Source of the DNA: Oceanospirillaceae bacterium UBA7410
Lineage (GTDB): Bacteria; Pseudomonadota; Gammaproteobacteria; Pseudomonadales; Balneatricaceae
DNA: 19,756 bases
Direction of reading: 5' to 3'
Assembly: GCA_002470565.1 (NCBI GenBank)
Contig: DKMQ01000008.1
Coordinates: 1-19,756, forward strand
Shown: one piece after another, positions 6,323 through 15,575 of the stretch
Layout of the letters: the number at the start of each line of letters is the position of its first letter
How positions within the stretch are numbered: the first letter of the stretch is position 1
Translations under genes and position numbers: made by a program
The notes under the pieces: generated by a model
Seen by the model: only the letters and a program-made list of their open reading frames with translations
What the model was told of the DNA's origin: nothing
The model's database searches: none

Positions 6323-6859
6323 ATGGCCATAGGCGCGACCATATACAAGGCAAATTTAAACCTGTCCAACCTTAACAGCCACCACTATGCTGATTACAAT
6401 CTCACCATAGCCAAACACCCTTCTGAAAACGAAACACGCCTTATGTGTAGGCTGATTGCTTTTTTACATGCAGCTCATGAAGACCTAGAGCTTACTAAAG
6501 GCATAAGCTCTGTCGATGAGCCTGATTTATGGCAACGGGATTTAACTGGAAATATAGTCCATTGGATAGAGCTTGGCAGGCCTGATGAAAAACGCATTCG
6601 ACAAGCCAGTGGCAAAGCACAACAAGTGTCTATTTATACCTACCATGACAACAAAGCTGATATTTGGTTAGACAAAAACCGTGCGGCTTTAACAGCTAAC
6701 AAAAAGGTCAAGGTATTTCATATTAATGTGCAAAGCGACGATGCTATAGAACAGTTGTTGTTTAAAACCATGAACTTAGGCTGTATTATTGAAGAAGATC
6801 AAATGCACTTAAGTGATGAAAAACAGCATATGAGTGTGCAAATTACTCAAAGCTTGTAA
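6323..6859 (+). CDS. yaeQ: YaeQ family protein
   Basis: The 178-aa product matches E. coli YaeQ (about 181 aa) along its whole length. Conserved stretches include MAIGATIYKA at the N-terminus, RLIAFLHAA at 43-51, EPDLWQRDLTG at 66-76 and WIELGRPDEKRIRQASGKA at 81-99. Members fold like PD-(D/E)XK nucleases. D68, E83 and the following charged residues are the likely acidic core, but catalysis has not been shown. In E. coli, YaeQ was first noted as a suppressor of rfaH defects; its cellular role remains unclear. Here it lies 61 bp upstream of recC in the same direction with no hairpin terminator seen between them, so it may be the first gene of the recCBD transcript. The ATG has only a weak A-rich ribosome site. 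Confidence 0.9.
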   Translation: MAIGATIYKANLNLSNLNSHHYADYNLTIAKHPSENETRLMCRLIAFLHAAHEDLELTKGISSVDEPDLWQRDLTGNIVHWIELGRPDEKRIRQASGKAQQVSIYTYHDNKADIWLDKNRAALTANKKVKVFHINVQSDDAIEQLLFKTMNLGCIIEEDQMHLSDEKQHMSVQITQSL

Positions 6860-6920
6860 TCAACAACAGCAGGGCCTGTGTGAGGCAGGCTCAAAAGTTA
6901 ACACACAAGGAATAGCTTGC

Positions 6921-9900
6921 ATGGCGCTAGCAAAACAACTGATGGTGTACCCTGCTAACAGGCTGGAAGACTTGGCGGTGTTGCTCAACCATGTGGTTAA
7001 ACTAGGGCACCAAAAGGGCTTGGCTGGTGTGCTTAATAGTAGCCAAGTGATCGTAGAAAACCCAGGCATGCAGCATTGGCTTAATACTCAGTTAGCCAAG
7101 CAAGATGGCATTGCCATGAACATAAATTACCCTTTACCTGGAAAGTTTGTATGGCAACTAGCGCGCAAACTTTTAGGAGACGATCAGGTTCCTCAGCAAC
7201 CTCCTTATCAGCGTGAAGCTTTGGTGTGGCGCATTGACGATATTTTAGCCAGTGATGATACACTCAAAAATCCAGCCTTTACTCAAGCCAATAGGTATTG
7301 GCAATCTGCATCTAACCTAGGTGAATATAGCGCTGATGACTTACTAAAACGCTTTCAACTTGCAAGTGCCCTAGCTGATTTATTTGAACAATATATCCTT
7401 TATCGACCCGACTGGCTTACCAGCTGGCAAATTAAGGCACAAGATCAAACACAACACTGGCAAGCCCAGTTGTGGGCTGTTTTATGTCAGCAAGATGATC
7501 GTCATCCCATTGATATTCAACGAAAGCTAATACAAAGTTTGGGCCAATTAACTAGCGCCCAGCGTAATGACCTGCCACAACAAGTGTGCTTGTTTGCACT
7601 TAACACCATGGCACCTGCTACCTTAGAAGTATTTTCTGCCTTGGCAGCGCATACCCAAGTGCATGTGTTCCATCTTAACCCTTGTGCCGAGTATTGGGGG
7701 CATATTCAATCTGAAAAAGCCATCGCATCAACGCACCTTAAACACTGGCTTGAGCAACAAGACGATGATGTTTTAGTGGACGGGGGTAATCCGTTATTAG
7801 CCAATTTGGGCGCCCAAGGCAAAGAATTTTTTCGGTTATTACAACAACAAGACAGCTACAACATTGATGCCTTTGAAGAGGCGCAGCCCGCAACCGCAGA
7901 CGGCCATCTATCTACTTTACAGCAGATACAACACGATATTTTGCACTTGGAAGACGCACGCAACCCTTCACACAAACTTGCCCAAAAAAAGGTTGATGAT
8001 AGTCTAGTCTTTACCCATGGCTCCAGTGCTTTGCGAGAGTTACAAGGATTGCACGATTGGTTGCTTGGTAAATTCCAACAAGATCCTACACTCAAACCTA
8101 GTGACATATTAGTGATGTGCCCACAGGTAGAAGATTATGCAGCCCACGTGGGTGCGGTATTTGATACTCATGGGCGTCAGTTTGATCACGGCTATGGTTT
8201 TGACAATGGTTCTCAAACACCTCAATTACCTTGTTCTATAGCTGATAGAAAACCACAAGATTCTCAACCCTTAGTGGCCGCTTTTTTGCAGCTTTTACAA
8301 TTACCAGATAGCCGTTTTCAAGTGTCTTTTATTCTAGACTTTTTGCGCCTACCAGGTATTCAAAGAAAGTTTGGAATAGGTGTTGACGAGCTTGAAATTA
8401 TTGCGGTGTGGTTGGCGAATGCCAGTGTACATTGGGGTTTGGATGAACAGCATAAGGCACATACGTTGGGTCAAACATCTTCAACACCTACCTACAGTTG
8501 GTCGTGGGGACTTAAGCGTTTGCTGCTTGGTTTTGCCCAAGGTGACCAAGCGCTTAACTATCAAGATGATTGGCTGCTAGCCGATGTAGAGGGCGATCAA
8601 GCTATACTTCTAGGGCGCTTAATGCAGGTGCTTGAACAACTACAAACCCATGCACGGCAGCTTAATACACCCCGCACTGGTAAAGCCTGGCGTGGCTACC
8701 TTACTAGCATGATAGATGAGTTTTTTGCTGACGATCAAGACGGTGACTACAGTGAAGAGCTTGCAAAAGAGTGCTTATCTACCGCTATTGGTAATATGGC
8801 TGTGTGGATTGAACAAGTGGATTATGTCCAAACGATTAGTTTGGAAGTGGTGCGTTATAGCCTCACACAAAAACTGTCTGTAGCTAGTAGCACGCAAGCT
8901 TTTATTACGGGCAAAGTCACCTTTTGTTCCATGGTGCCTATGCGCAGTATTCCCTTTAAAGTAGTGGCTATGTTGGGCCTTAATGATGGGCAGTATCCTC
9001 GTCAATCAAAACCATTAGACTTTGATTTAATGGCTCAAGAAGGTCGCAGAGTAGGAGATCGTTCGCGCCGTGGTGATGATCGTTATCTGTTTTTGGAAGC
9101 GTTAATAAGTGCACGAGAGTGTTTGTATTTAAGTTATCAAGGCAGTGATAGCAAAAATAACTCTCCACGTCAGCCTAGTTTGGTAGTGTCAGAGCTAATG
9201 GAATACTTGCAAAACGGCTATGGGTGGCATTTTAAGGATGATCACTTAGCATCACAGCTTAGACCATTGCCTTTGCATAGCTTTAGCGAGGAAAATTTCC
9301 ATGGTGTTTCTAATGCCTCCTTCGATACAATGCCTTCGCCTAGTTTTGAATCAGCGTGGCTGCGTGTGCTGCAAGCAAAACACGAAGTGCAAGATGACGT
9401 TGTAGAACTAACTCCTAGTATTACTTCTAGCCAGAGCAGTATCACCATCAATGAGCTAGTGCGTTTTTTGGAAAACCCTGGGCGTATGTTTACTAACCAA
9501 CGCTTGGGCTTGTATTTACATGACTATGATTTAGATCTCAACGATGATGAGCCTTTTGCAAGCTCTAAGTTGGTAGAGTATAAGCTGCGCGAAAAAATGC
9601 TCGAGGCAGTATTATCTAATGAGCCGCAGGCTTGTGCCTTGGTAAGGCAAGAGTATCAGCTAAATGGAAAATTACCAGATAGCCACCTTGGTGCTAATAG
9701 TATAGATACCAGCGAAGGCGAAGCACAATCTTTGGTAGATGAGCTATGTAGTGTGAATTATGCCCAGATAAAAAAACACCCAGTCAGTATCAGTTTTATG
9801 GGCTTAACCATCACCGATGAAATAGCCCTAACTGGCGAGCCACTGGATGAAAATAGCCCGTTAAAAGTAGTGCTTACTAGGCCTACTAAGGCCAAAGCTA

Positions 9901-10319
9901 AAGATAAACTATCCCTTTGGGTGAGGTGCTTGATCGCTCAGGTGGCATTTGAACAAAACGTTGATGGTGTGTCTGTGCACTTAGAAAAGAACCTTCAACT
10001 AAAAGGTTTAGAAGATGCAAAAGCCCAGCTAGACAGCATTATGCAAATGTATATTTTAGGTCTAACTAAAGCACTACCCTTGGATGCAGAGCTAGCCATA
10101 GAGTTGCTAAAAGTAGATTCTCAAGATGAAGCCAAACGTAAAAGTCAGTGGCAAAAAAGCTGGTATCACCATAAATATAGTATGGCGTTTGATTTTTCAA
10201 GTGACCCTTATAGGCGATGGTTGTGGCCACAAACGCCACCATTTGATGACTGGCATGAACAGTTTGGCCCCTTATATCAGCCCATGGTAGATTGCATTAA
10301 ATTGGTGAAGCATGCCTAA
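6921..10319 (+). CDS. recC: exodeoxyribonuclease V subunit gamma (RecC)
   Basis: RecC is the Chi-recognising subunit of RecBCD, which processes double-strand breaks for homologous recombination and degrades foreign linear DNA. The 1132-aa product is close to the E. coli length (1122). Near the N-terminus VENPGMQHWLNTQLA and INYPLPGKFVW match the inactive helicase 1A region. Around residues 680-720, MLGLNDGQYPRQ and GDRSRRGDDRYLFLEALISAR give the second inactive helicase part. A nuclease-like C-terminal fold follows. The ATG at 6921 has AAGGAA eight bases upstream; an upstream in-frame ATG at 6834 would overlap yaeQ and lacks such a site. Its stop overlaps the recB start by 8 nt, indicating coupling. 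Unlike in E. coli, no ptrA lies between recC and recB. Confidence 0.95.
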   Translation: MALAKQLMVYPANRLEDLAVLLNHVVKLGHQKGLAGVLNSSQVIVENPGMQHWLNTQLAKQDGIAMNINYPLPGKFVWQLARKLLGDDQVPQQPPYQREALVWRIDDILASDDTLKNPAFTQANRYWQSASNLGEYSADDLLKRFQLASALADLFEQYILYRPDWLTSWQIKAQDQTQHWQAQLWAVLCQQDDRHPIDIQRKLIQSLGQLTSAQRNDLPQQVCLFALNTMAPATLEVFSALAAHTQVHVFHLNPCAEYWGHIQSEKAIASTHLKHWLEQQDDDVLVDGGNPLLANLGAQGKEFFRLLQQQDSYNIDAFEEAQPATADGHLSTLQQIQHDILHLEDARNPSHKLAQKKVDDSLVFTHGSSALRELQGLHDWLLGKFQQDPTLKPSDILVMCPQVEDYAAHVGAVFDTHGRQFDHGYGFDNGSQTPQLPCSIADRKPQDSQPLVAAFLQLLQLPDSRFQVSFILDFLRLPGIQRKFGIGVDELEIIAVWLANASVHWGLDEQHKAHTLGQTSSTPTYSWSWGLKRLLLGFAQGDQALNYQDDWLLADVEGDQAILLGRLMQVLEQLQTHARQLNTPRTGKAWRGYLTSMIDEFFADDQDGDYSEELAKECLSTAIGNMAVWIEQVDYVQTISLEVVRYSLTQKLSVASSTQAFITGKVTFCSMVPMRSIPFKVVAMLGLNDGQYPRQSKPLDFDLMAQEGRRVGDRSRRGDDRYLFLEALISARECLYLSYQGSDSKNNSPRQPSLVVSELMEYLQNGYGWHFKDDHLASQLRPLPLHSFSEENFHGVSNASFDTMPSPSFESAWLRVLQAKHEVQDDVVELTPSITSSQSSITINELVRFLENPGRMFTNQRLGLYLHDYDLDLNDDEPFASSKLVEYKLREKMLEAVLSNEPQACALVRQEYQLNGKLPDSHLGANSIDTSEGEAQSLVDELCSVNYAQIKKHPVSISFMGLTITDEIALTGEPLDENSPLKVVLTRPTKAKAKDKLSLWVRCLIAQVAFEQNVDGVSVHLEKNLQLKGLEDAKAQLDSIMQMYILGLTKALPLDAELAIELLKVDSQDEAKRKSQWQKSWYHHKYSMAFDFSSDPYRRWLWPQTPPFDDWHEQFGPLYQPMVDCIKLVKHA

Positions 10320-13300
10320 CCTAGACTTAGTAAATTTACCACTCCAAGGCCGTCACCTTATTGAAGCAAGTGCGGGCACTGGTAAAACCTATAGCATTAC
10401 GCGGATATATTTGCGTTTGCTGCTAGAAAAACAAATCCCTGTAGAGCAAATATTGCTAATGACGTACACCCGTGCAGCCACGCAAGAGTTGCGCGGCCGT
10501 ATAGAAGAAACCTTGCGTGACGCCCAGAGTAATTGGGGCAAGCATGAAGATGAATTTTGGCAGCACCTCTACCAACACACCCAAGCGAAACAAGCTCAAT
10601 TGTTGTTGCACCAAGCCCTACTCAATTTAGATCAAGCGGCCATATTTACCATCCATGGCTTTTGTGGGCGTGCCCTAGAACAACATGCCTTTGCTAGTCA
10701 GACAGGGCTAGAGGTAGTGCTTGAGGCTAACACACAAGACTTAGCCTTCACTGCACTGCAAGACTGGCTGCGGGTGGCTATGCACCAGCCTAAGCTATAT
10801 AGCCAGCTAGAGCAGCAAGGCTGGCACACGCCTAAAGGTTTTTGGGACGCATTTAGTGGGGCTCTATTAAGCCAAACACCTGTGTTTTGCGCTTCTGCGG
10901 ACGCTTGGCATAAAGCTTGGCACGCCAATAAAATACAAGTGCGTGAAAGCTTGCTTGATTTAGAAGAGCAAATGATCCAAGCCACCATGTCAGACCCTAA
11001 AACAAAAGAGGCAAAACTGGCCCAGTGGCAAGGTTTAATTAATTGGCTTGGCACTGTTGATTTTGCCCAAGCGCACAAAGACCATTTGCTCTGCTTACAC
11101 GGGGGTAAACTTGGCAAAGTGCCAGAGCTAAAACCTGTCATTAAAGCTTTATCTGTGCGTATAAATAATGAAAGCTTTAAGAAAAACTATGCTGCCAATG
11201 CACAGCAATGTGTATTGGCACCAGACATTTTGATAGCCGTAAATACGGTAAGAAAAGCCTATCAAAAAGCAAAACACAAGCAACAGGTTATGGAGTTTGA
11301 TGATCTGGTAAGGCGTTTGTCTGAATGTGTGATAAAGCCTGAAAATGCAGCCCTTGTAGATGCACTGCGCATTGCTTATCCCGTGGCTTTAGTGGATGAG
11401 TTTCAGGATACTGATGGGCATCAATACGCTATTTTAAATCGCCTATATGAAGCGCAAGGTAATACTGCACTATTTATGATTGGTGACCCAAAACAAGCTA
11501 TATATGGCTTTAGGGGCGGCGATATACATACTTACTTACACGCCGCACAATCGACCGATTACCGCTGGCATATGGACACTAACTGGCGCTCTAGCCATGC
11601 CATGGTGGCCGCTTATAATCGTTTATTTTTAAAGGCCCATGAGCATAACCTATTAGGCCCAGGCATCGACTACAGCGCTGTAAAAGCCAGTGCTTTTGCC
11701 ACAGCAAATCAAGATCAAAACCCTAAAGCCAGTGGGGTGGCTTTGTCGTACGTTTGGTTGCCTACACAAGTGCTTACCAATGAACACAAGTACCAACACA
11801 TCGCAAACTGGTGTGTGGGGCAAGTGCAAACTATTTTACACCAAGGGCATTTTAAAGCCTGCGATATTGCTTTGTTAGTGCGCGGGGCAGGCGAAGCTCA
11901 AGCCTTGCAAAAAGCCTTGCAAAAAGCCCAGTTACCAAGCGTTTATATTAGCGATAGAAGTAGCGTGTATAAAAGTGAGCAAGCTATTGAAATGCTGCGG
12001 TTACTTAATGGAATACTGCACTGTGAAGACCAAAGGCAGCTTGTGCGTGCCGCTAGTACGCAGTTATGGGGTGGCAATGTGCCCTTGTTGGCTAAGCTTT
12101 CATCCAGTGACAGCTATTTAATAGAAGTAAGAAGCCAAATGATGCAAATGCGCAAACTATGGCTGCAACAAGGCGCCATGGTGCTTATTATTAGGCTGCT
12201 AAAGCAACGTGCCGTGCCGCCTGCCCAAAATAAAGAACGCTATCTAACCAACATGGTGCAATTGGCAGAGCTATTACAAAAGGCATCAAATCAGGCAAGC
12301 TCTGCATTATTGCTGGTGGAATGGTTGCAACAGCAGTGTGATAGCGACCAAGCAGATGCTAGTGCTGAATTAAGGCTAGAAAGCGATGCCAAGTTGATCC
12401 AAATTGTTACCCAGCATGGCTCTAAAGGCCTGGAATACCCAGTGGTATTTATACCGTTTGCTAGCCAAGCAAAAGATCCTCTAAAACGAGGCAAGAAAAA
12501 GTCTCAGCTATTCTCTTACTATCATCCAAAAGAGCACTGCCAAGCATTGATGATAGGGCCAGACCCTTTAATATGTGAGCAAACCGCTCAAGCTGCCTAT
12601 GAAGAATCATTAAGGTTGTTATATGTGGCGATTACACGTGCTCAATATCAGTGTTACATTCCAGTAAGTAACTTCCCTAACAGCCAGTTGTCGCCTTTGG
12701 GGCAAGTGGTTTTTGGGGCTTGTGATAATAATAACTTACCTAGCTGGCCTGAAGCTTTGGTGCCACTAACTCATGCCACAGACTCACAAGTGCTATGTGT
12801 AGATGAAGATGAGCTGCAAAGGTCTATGTCTGTGCCTACGGTTGAAGCTTTAGTGAAAGATGAATTACAAGCACAGGTATTAACCACACAAAATTTTACC
12901 GGACACATTGATGCAAATAACCACTTGTTATCTTACAGTGCCTTGGTGCGAAAGCTTGGCTATGGCTCTGTGCCACCACAAAGTAGCGTGAAAGATCGGG
13001 GAGATGGCAGCACTGCCTTAGTTGAGCCTTCACAAACCATACAGTCGCAGGCATTACGCTTTACTCTAGCAAAGGGTAAAAATAGTGGTTTGTTGTTGCA
13101 TGACATTTTAGAACAGGTAGATTTTGCTCAGCCAAATTGGGTTCATGCCATGGAAGTGCCTTTGGCCAAATATCACACTATGGTAGGTATAGGCGCAGAT
13201 GATACTGACAAGATGGCGCGTTTGCAGCAGTGGTTAGAGGAATGTTTGTTAACTCACTTGCCAGCCCTTGGCACACAAGAAGACACAGGCTCACAATCGC

Positions 13301-13815
13301 ACAGTAATTGCAGCTTGGGGCAGCTGTTACCCCAGCAAACATTAAGGGAAACTGAGTTTTACTTCCCCTTACAGCATGCTAAGCAAGCAACCTTAGCAAA
13401 TATTTTAAGCACACATAGATCAGGTGCACCTACTGCATTACCTACTCACCCTGTGTTACATGGCATGATGCATGGTTTTATAGATTTGGTGTTTGAACAT
13501 GACGGACGATTTTTTGTAGCCGATTACAAATCTAACCATTTAGGTGACAACTTTGCAGACTACAATCACCAAGCCATGCTGGAGTCCAACCAAAACCACT
13601 ATTATGACCTGCAATATTTAATATATAGCCTAGCCCTACACCGATACCTAGGCCAAAGATTGCCAAACTATAGCCCGCAGCAGCACTTTGGTGGGGTATA
13701 TTATTTATACCTTAGAGGCATGTCACCCCATAGTGATACAGGTGTATTTGCTCAGGCAATTACTACAGATGAGCTTAATCAGCTGGATCAATTGTTTGCG
13801 GGAGATGTCAAATGA
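10312..13815 (+). CDS. recB: exodeoxyribonuclease V subunit beta (RecB)
   Basis: RecB is the 3'-5' SF1A helicase and the sole nuclease of RecBCD; it also loads RecA. The 1167-aa product (E. coli 1180) has Walker A ASAGTGKT at 19-26, motif II VDEFQDTD from 361, motif III GDPKQAIYGFRGGD from 391, TNWRSS (IV), TQHGSKGLEYPVVF (V) and LLYVAITRA (VI). The C-terminal nuclease domain contains GLLLHDIL, then GFIDLVF with D1058 and DYKSN with D1071 and K1073. The spacing of these three residues equals that of E. coli D1067, D1080 and K1082, so the nuclease should be active. A 12-nt tandem duplication at 11901-11924 gives ALQKALQKA inside the helicase. The start lies inside recC and the stop overlaps recD by 4 nt. 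Confidence 0.96.
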   Translation: MPNLDLVNLPLQGRHLIEASAGTGKTYSITRIYLRLLLEKQIPVEQILLMTYTRAATQELRGRIEETLRDAQSNWGKHEDEFWQHLYQHTQAKQAQLLLHQALLNLDQAAIFTIHGFCGRALEQHAFASQTGLEVVLEANTQDLAFTALQDWLRVAMHQPKLYSQLEQQGWHTPKGFWDAFSGALLSQTPVFCASADAWHKAWHANKIQVRESLLDLEEQMIQATMSDPKTKEAKLAQWQGLINWLGTVDFAQAHKDHLLCLHGGKLGKVPELKPVIKALSVRINNESFKKNYAANAQQCVLAPDILIAVNTVRKAYQKAKHKQQVMEFDDLVRRLSECVIKPENAALVDALRIAYPVALVDEFQDTDGHQYAILNRLYEAQGNTALFMIGDPKQAIYGFRGGDIHTYLHAAQSTDYRWHMDTNWRSSHAMVAAYNRLFLKAHEHNLLGPGIDYSAVKASAFATANQDQNPKASGVALSYVWLPTQVLTNEHKYQHIANWCVGQVQTILHQGHFKACDIALLVRGAGEAQALQKALQKAQLPSVYISDRSSVYKSEQAIEMLRLLNGILHCEDQRQLVRAASTQLWGGNVPLLAKLSSSDSYLIEVRSQMMQMRKLWLQQGAMVLIIRLLKQRAVPPAQNKERYLTNMVQLAELLQKASNQASSALLLVEWLQQQCDSDQADASAELRLESDAKLIQIVTQHGSKGLEYPVVFIPFASQAKDPLKRGKKKSQLFSYYHPKEHCQALMIGPDPLICEQTAQAAYEESLRLLYVAITRAQYQCYIPVSNFPNSQLSPLGQVVFGACDNNNLPSWPEALVPLTHATDSQVLCVDEDELQRSMSVPTVEALVKDELQAQVLTTQNFTGHIDANNHLLSYSALVRKLGYGSVPPQSSVKDRGDGSTALVEPSQTIQSQALRFTLAKGKNSGLLLHDILEQVDFAQPNWVHAMEVPLAKYHTMVGIGADDTDKMARLQQWLEECLLTHLPALGTQEDTGSQSHSNCSLGQLLPQQTLRETEFYFPLQHAKQATLANILSTHRSGAPTALPTHPVLHGMMHGFIDLVFEHDGRFFVADYKSNHLGDNFADYNHQAMLESNQNHYYDLQYLIYSLALHRYLGQRLPNYSPQQHFGGVYYLYLRGMSPHSDTGVFAQAITTDELNQLDQLFAGDVK

Positions 13816-15575
13816 TGGTTTCAAAAGAACAGCTGCATAATAATTACACTGGTTTAGAAGCGGTGGATGTGTTTTTAGCCAAGGGCTTATGTGAAAGCTT
13901 AAACAGCCAAAATGATGTGATGCAACATTTGATCATGGCCTTAAGTAAAGCCTTGCGAAGTGGCCACACTTGCCTGCCTTTAGCTGATATAGCAGGACAA
14001 ACCTATTGGTCTTCCTTGGTTGATCTAAGGGTTGATTCTAGGCCTGATGTGGGACCTGATGAAGTGATCGACGAAAAGATAGGTTATACATTTGGTGCAT
14101 TTGAAGAACTGGTGAATTGTGTTCAAGATCATCCCATTACTCCAAGCCATACCGCACCTTTGGTATTTGAATATGAACGTTTGTATTTGCGCAGATATTG
14201 GCACTATGAACAGCAGGTTGCAAAACAGTTATTAAATCGGATGCGCAAGTGTGAACTAACACCACAACAAGAGGTGATTGCTGATGAAGTGTTATCACAA
14301 CTTTTTGCTAAACAGGCCCAAGTAGACTGGCAAGCCCAAGCAGTCAAAGATGCATTTGGGCGCCAGTTAAGTGTGGTGTCTGGTGGCCCAGGCACAGGTA
14401 AAACCTATACTGTTGCTCGTCTTTTAGTGGCTTTACAAGCCGTAAGTGATACCCCTTTAACCATTGCCATGGCGGCCCCAACAGGTAAAGCAAAGCAGCG
14501 CTTAGTGGAGTCTATTAATGCCGCCAAAGCGCAATTATTAAACCAAGGCATCAATAAAACACTCATCAATAGCCTCCCAGACACTGCCCATACGCTACAT
14601 GGCTTGTTGGGAGTGCGCCCTAATACACACGTTACTAAGTACCATCAGGATAATACTTTACCCATTGATCTATTGCTGGTGGATGAAGTTTCCATGGTGG
14701 ATTTACCTATGATGGCGCGCTTGTTAGCAGCACTTCCTAGTCATTGTAAGCTAGTATTGGTGGGAGATGCGCAGCAGTTACCTTCTGTGGCAGCAGGTTC
14801 TATTTTGGCTGATATACCTCCAAGCTTTATCAGCTACTTACATAAAAGCCATCGGTTTGATGGCCAAGGTGGTATTAGTTTATTAGCAACTCAGGTCATG
14901 CATAATCAAGCCCAAAAAAGCTTTGAAGTGTTATCAGACCATAAAGACTTGCACTTGATCACAGATGAACACTTTGAACTGTGGCTTGCACAAATGTGTG
15001 ATGAATATTTTATGCCTATGCTCAAAGCACCTTCATTGGATGAAGCCTTTGAGTGTTTAAATCAATTTAGAATCCTTGCCGCAACCCGCCAAGGAGACTT
15101 AGGTGTAGAAGGCCTTAATGAACACGTAGAGCGCCTTCTTAGCAGGCGCTTGTCTCAAGTTAGGTTGGGGCAAAACTATCATGGGAAACCTGTGATGGTG
15201 ACTAAAAACCACCATGGGCTGGGCTTGTTCAATGGTGATGTTGGCATTATGTGGGCGCAAGAAGATGGCCAGCTAAATGCCTGTTTTTTACAGTCTCAAA
15301 TAGTGCGCAAAGTAAACGTGGGCTTATTACAAGATTTAGAAACTGTGTATGCCATGACCATTCATAAAACCCAAGGCTCAGAGTTTGCTCACGTGGCGCT
15401 TATTGTTGCTCCCCAAGCCCAGCGATTGTTGTCTTCTGCGTTACTTTATACCGCCATCACTCGCGCCAAGGTAACGTGCAGTATTAAAGTAGACCAATCG
15501 GTGTGGAACAAAGCTGTGAACAATAAAACTAAGCGTTGGTCTGGCCTGCGTGGGCTTTTAAATGGGCACGTTTAA
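13812..15575 (+). CDS. recD: exodeoxyribonuclease V subunit alpha (RecD)
   Basis: RecD is the fast 5'-3' SF1B helicase of RecBCD. The 587-aa product (E. coli 608) has an N-terminal domain that contacts RecC, Walker A GGPGTGKT at 191-198, a following AAPTGKAKQRL motif Ia near 227, VDEVSMVD with D291-E292 (motif II), LVGDAQQLPSVAAGSIL (III), and near the C-terminus MTIHKTQGSEFAHV (V) and LLYTAITRAK (VI). All helicase motifs are intact. The start is in an ATGA overlap with the recB stop; a second ATG follows at once at 13815 and either could be used. The stop overlaps the stop of the convergent minus-strand gene, and no terminator hairpin lies between them. Confidence 0.95.
   Translation: MMVSKEQLHNNYTGLEAVDVFLAKGLCESLNSQNDVMQHLIMALSKALRSGHTCLPLADIAGQTYWSSLVDLRVDSRPDVGPDEVIDEKIGYTFGAFEELVNCVQDHPITPSHTAPLVFEYERLYLRRYWHYEQQVAKQLLNRMRKCELTPQQEVIADEVLSQLFAKQAQVDWQAQAVKDAFGRQLSVVSGGPGTGKTYTVARLLVALQAVSDTPLTIAMAAPTGKAKQRLVESINAAKAQLLNQGINKTLINSLPDTAHTLHGLLGVRPNTHVTKYHQDNTLPIDLLLVDEVSMVDLPMMARLLAALPSHCKLVLVGDAQQLPSVAAGSILADIPPSFISYLHKSHRFDGQGGISLLATQVMHNQAQKSFEVLSDHKDLHLITDEHFELWLAQMCDEYFMPMLKAPSLDEAFECLNQFRILAATRQGDLGVEGLNEHVERLLSRRLSQVRLGQNYHGKPVMVTKNHHGLGLFNGDVGIMWAQEDGQLNACFLQSQIVRKVNVGLLQDLETVYAMTIHKTQGSEFAHVALIVAPQAQRLLSSALLYTAITRAKVTCSIKVDQSVWNKAVNNKTKRWSGLRGLLNGHV

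Noticed and set aside
6834..6920. Longer recC start overlapping yaeQ
   Set aside because: The added residues do not resemble RecC, and the ATG at 6921 has AAGGAA at a good distance.
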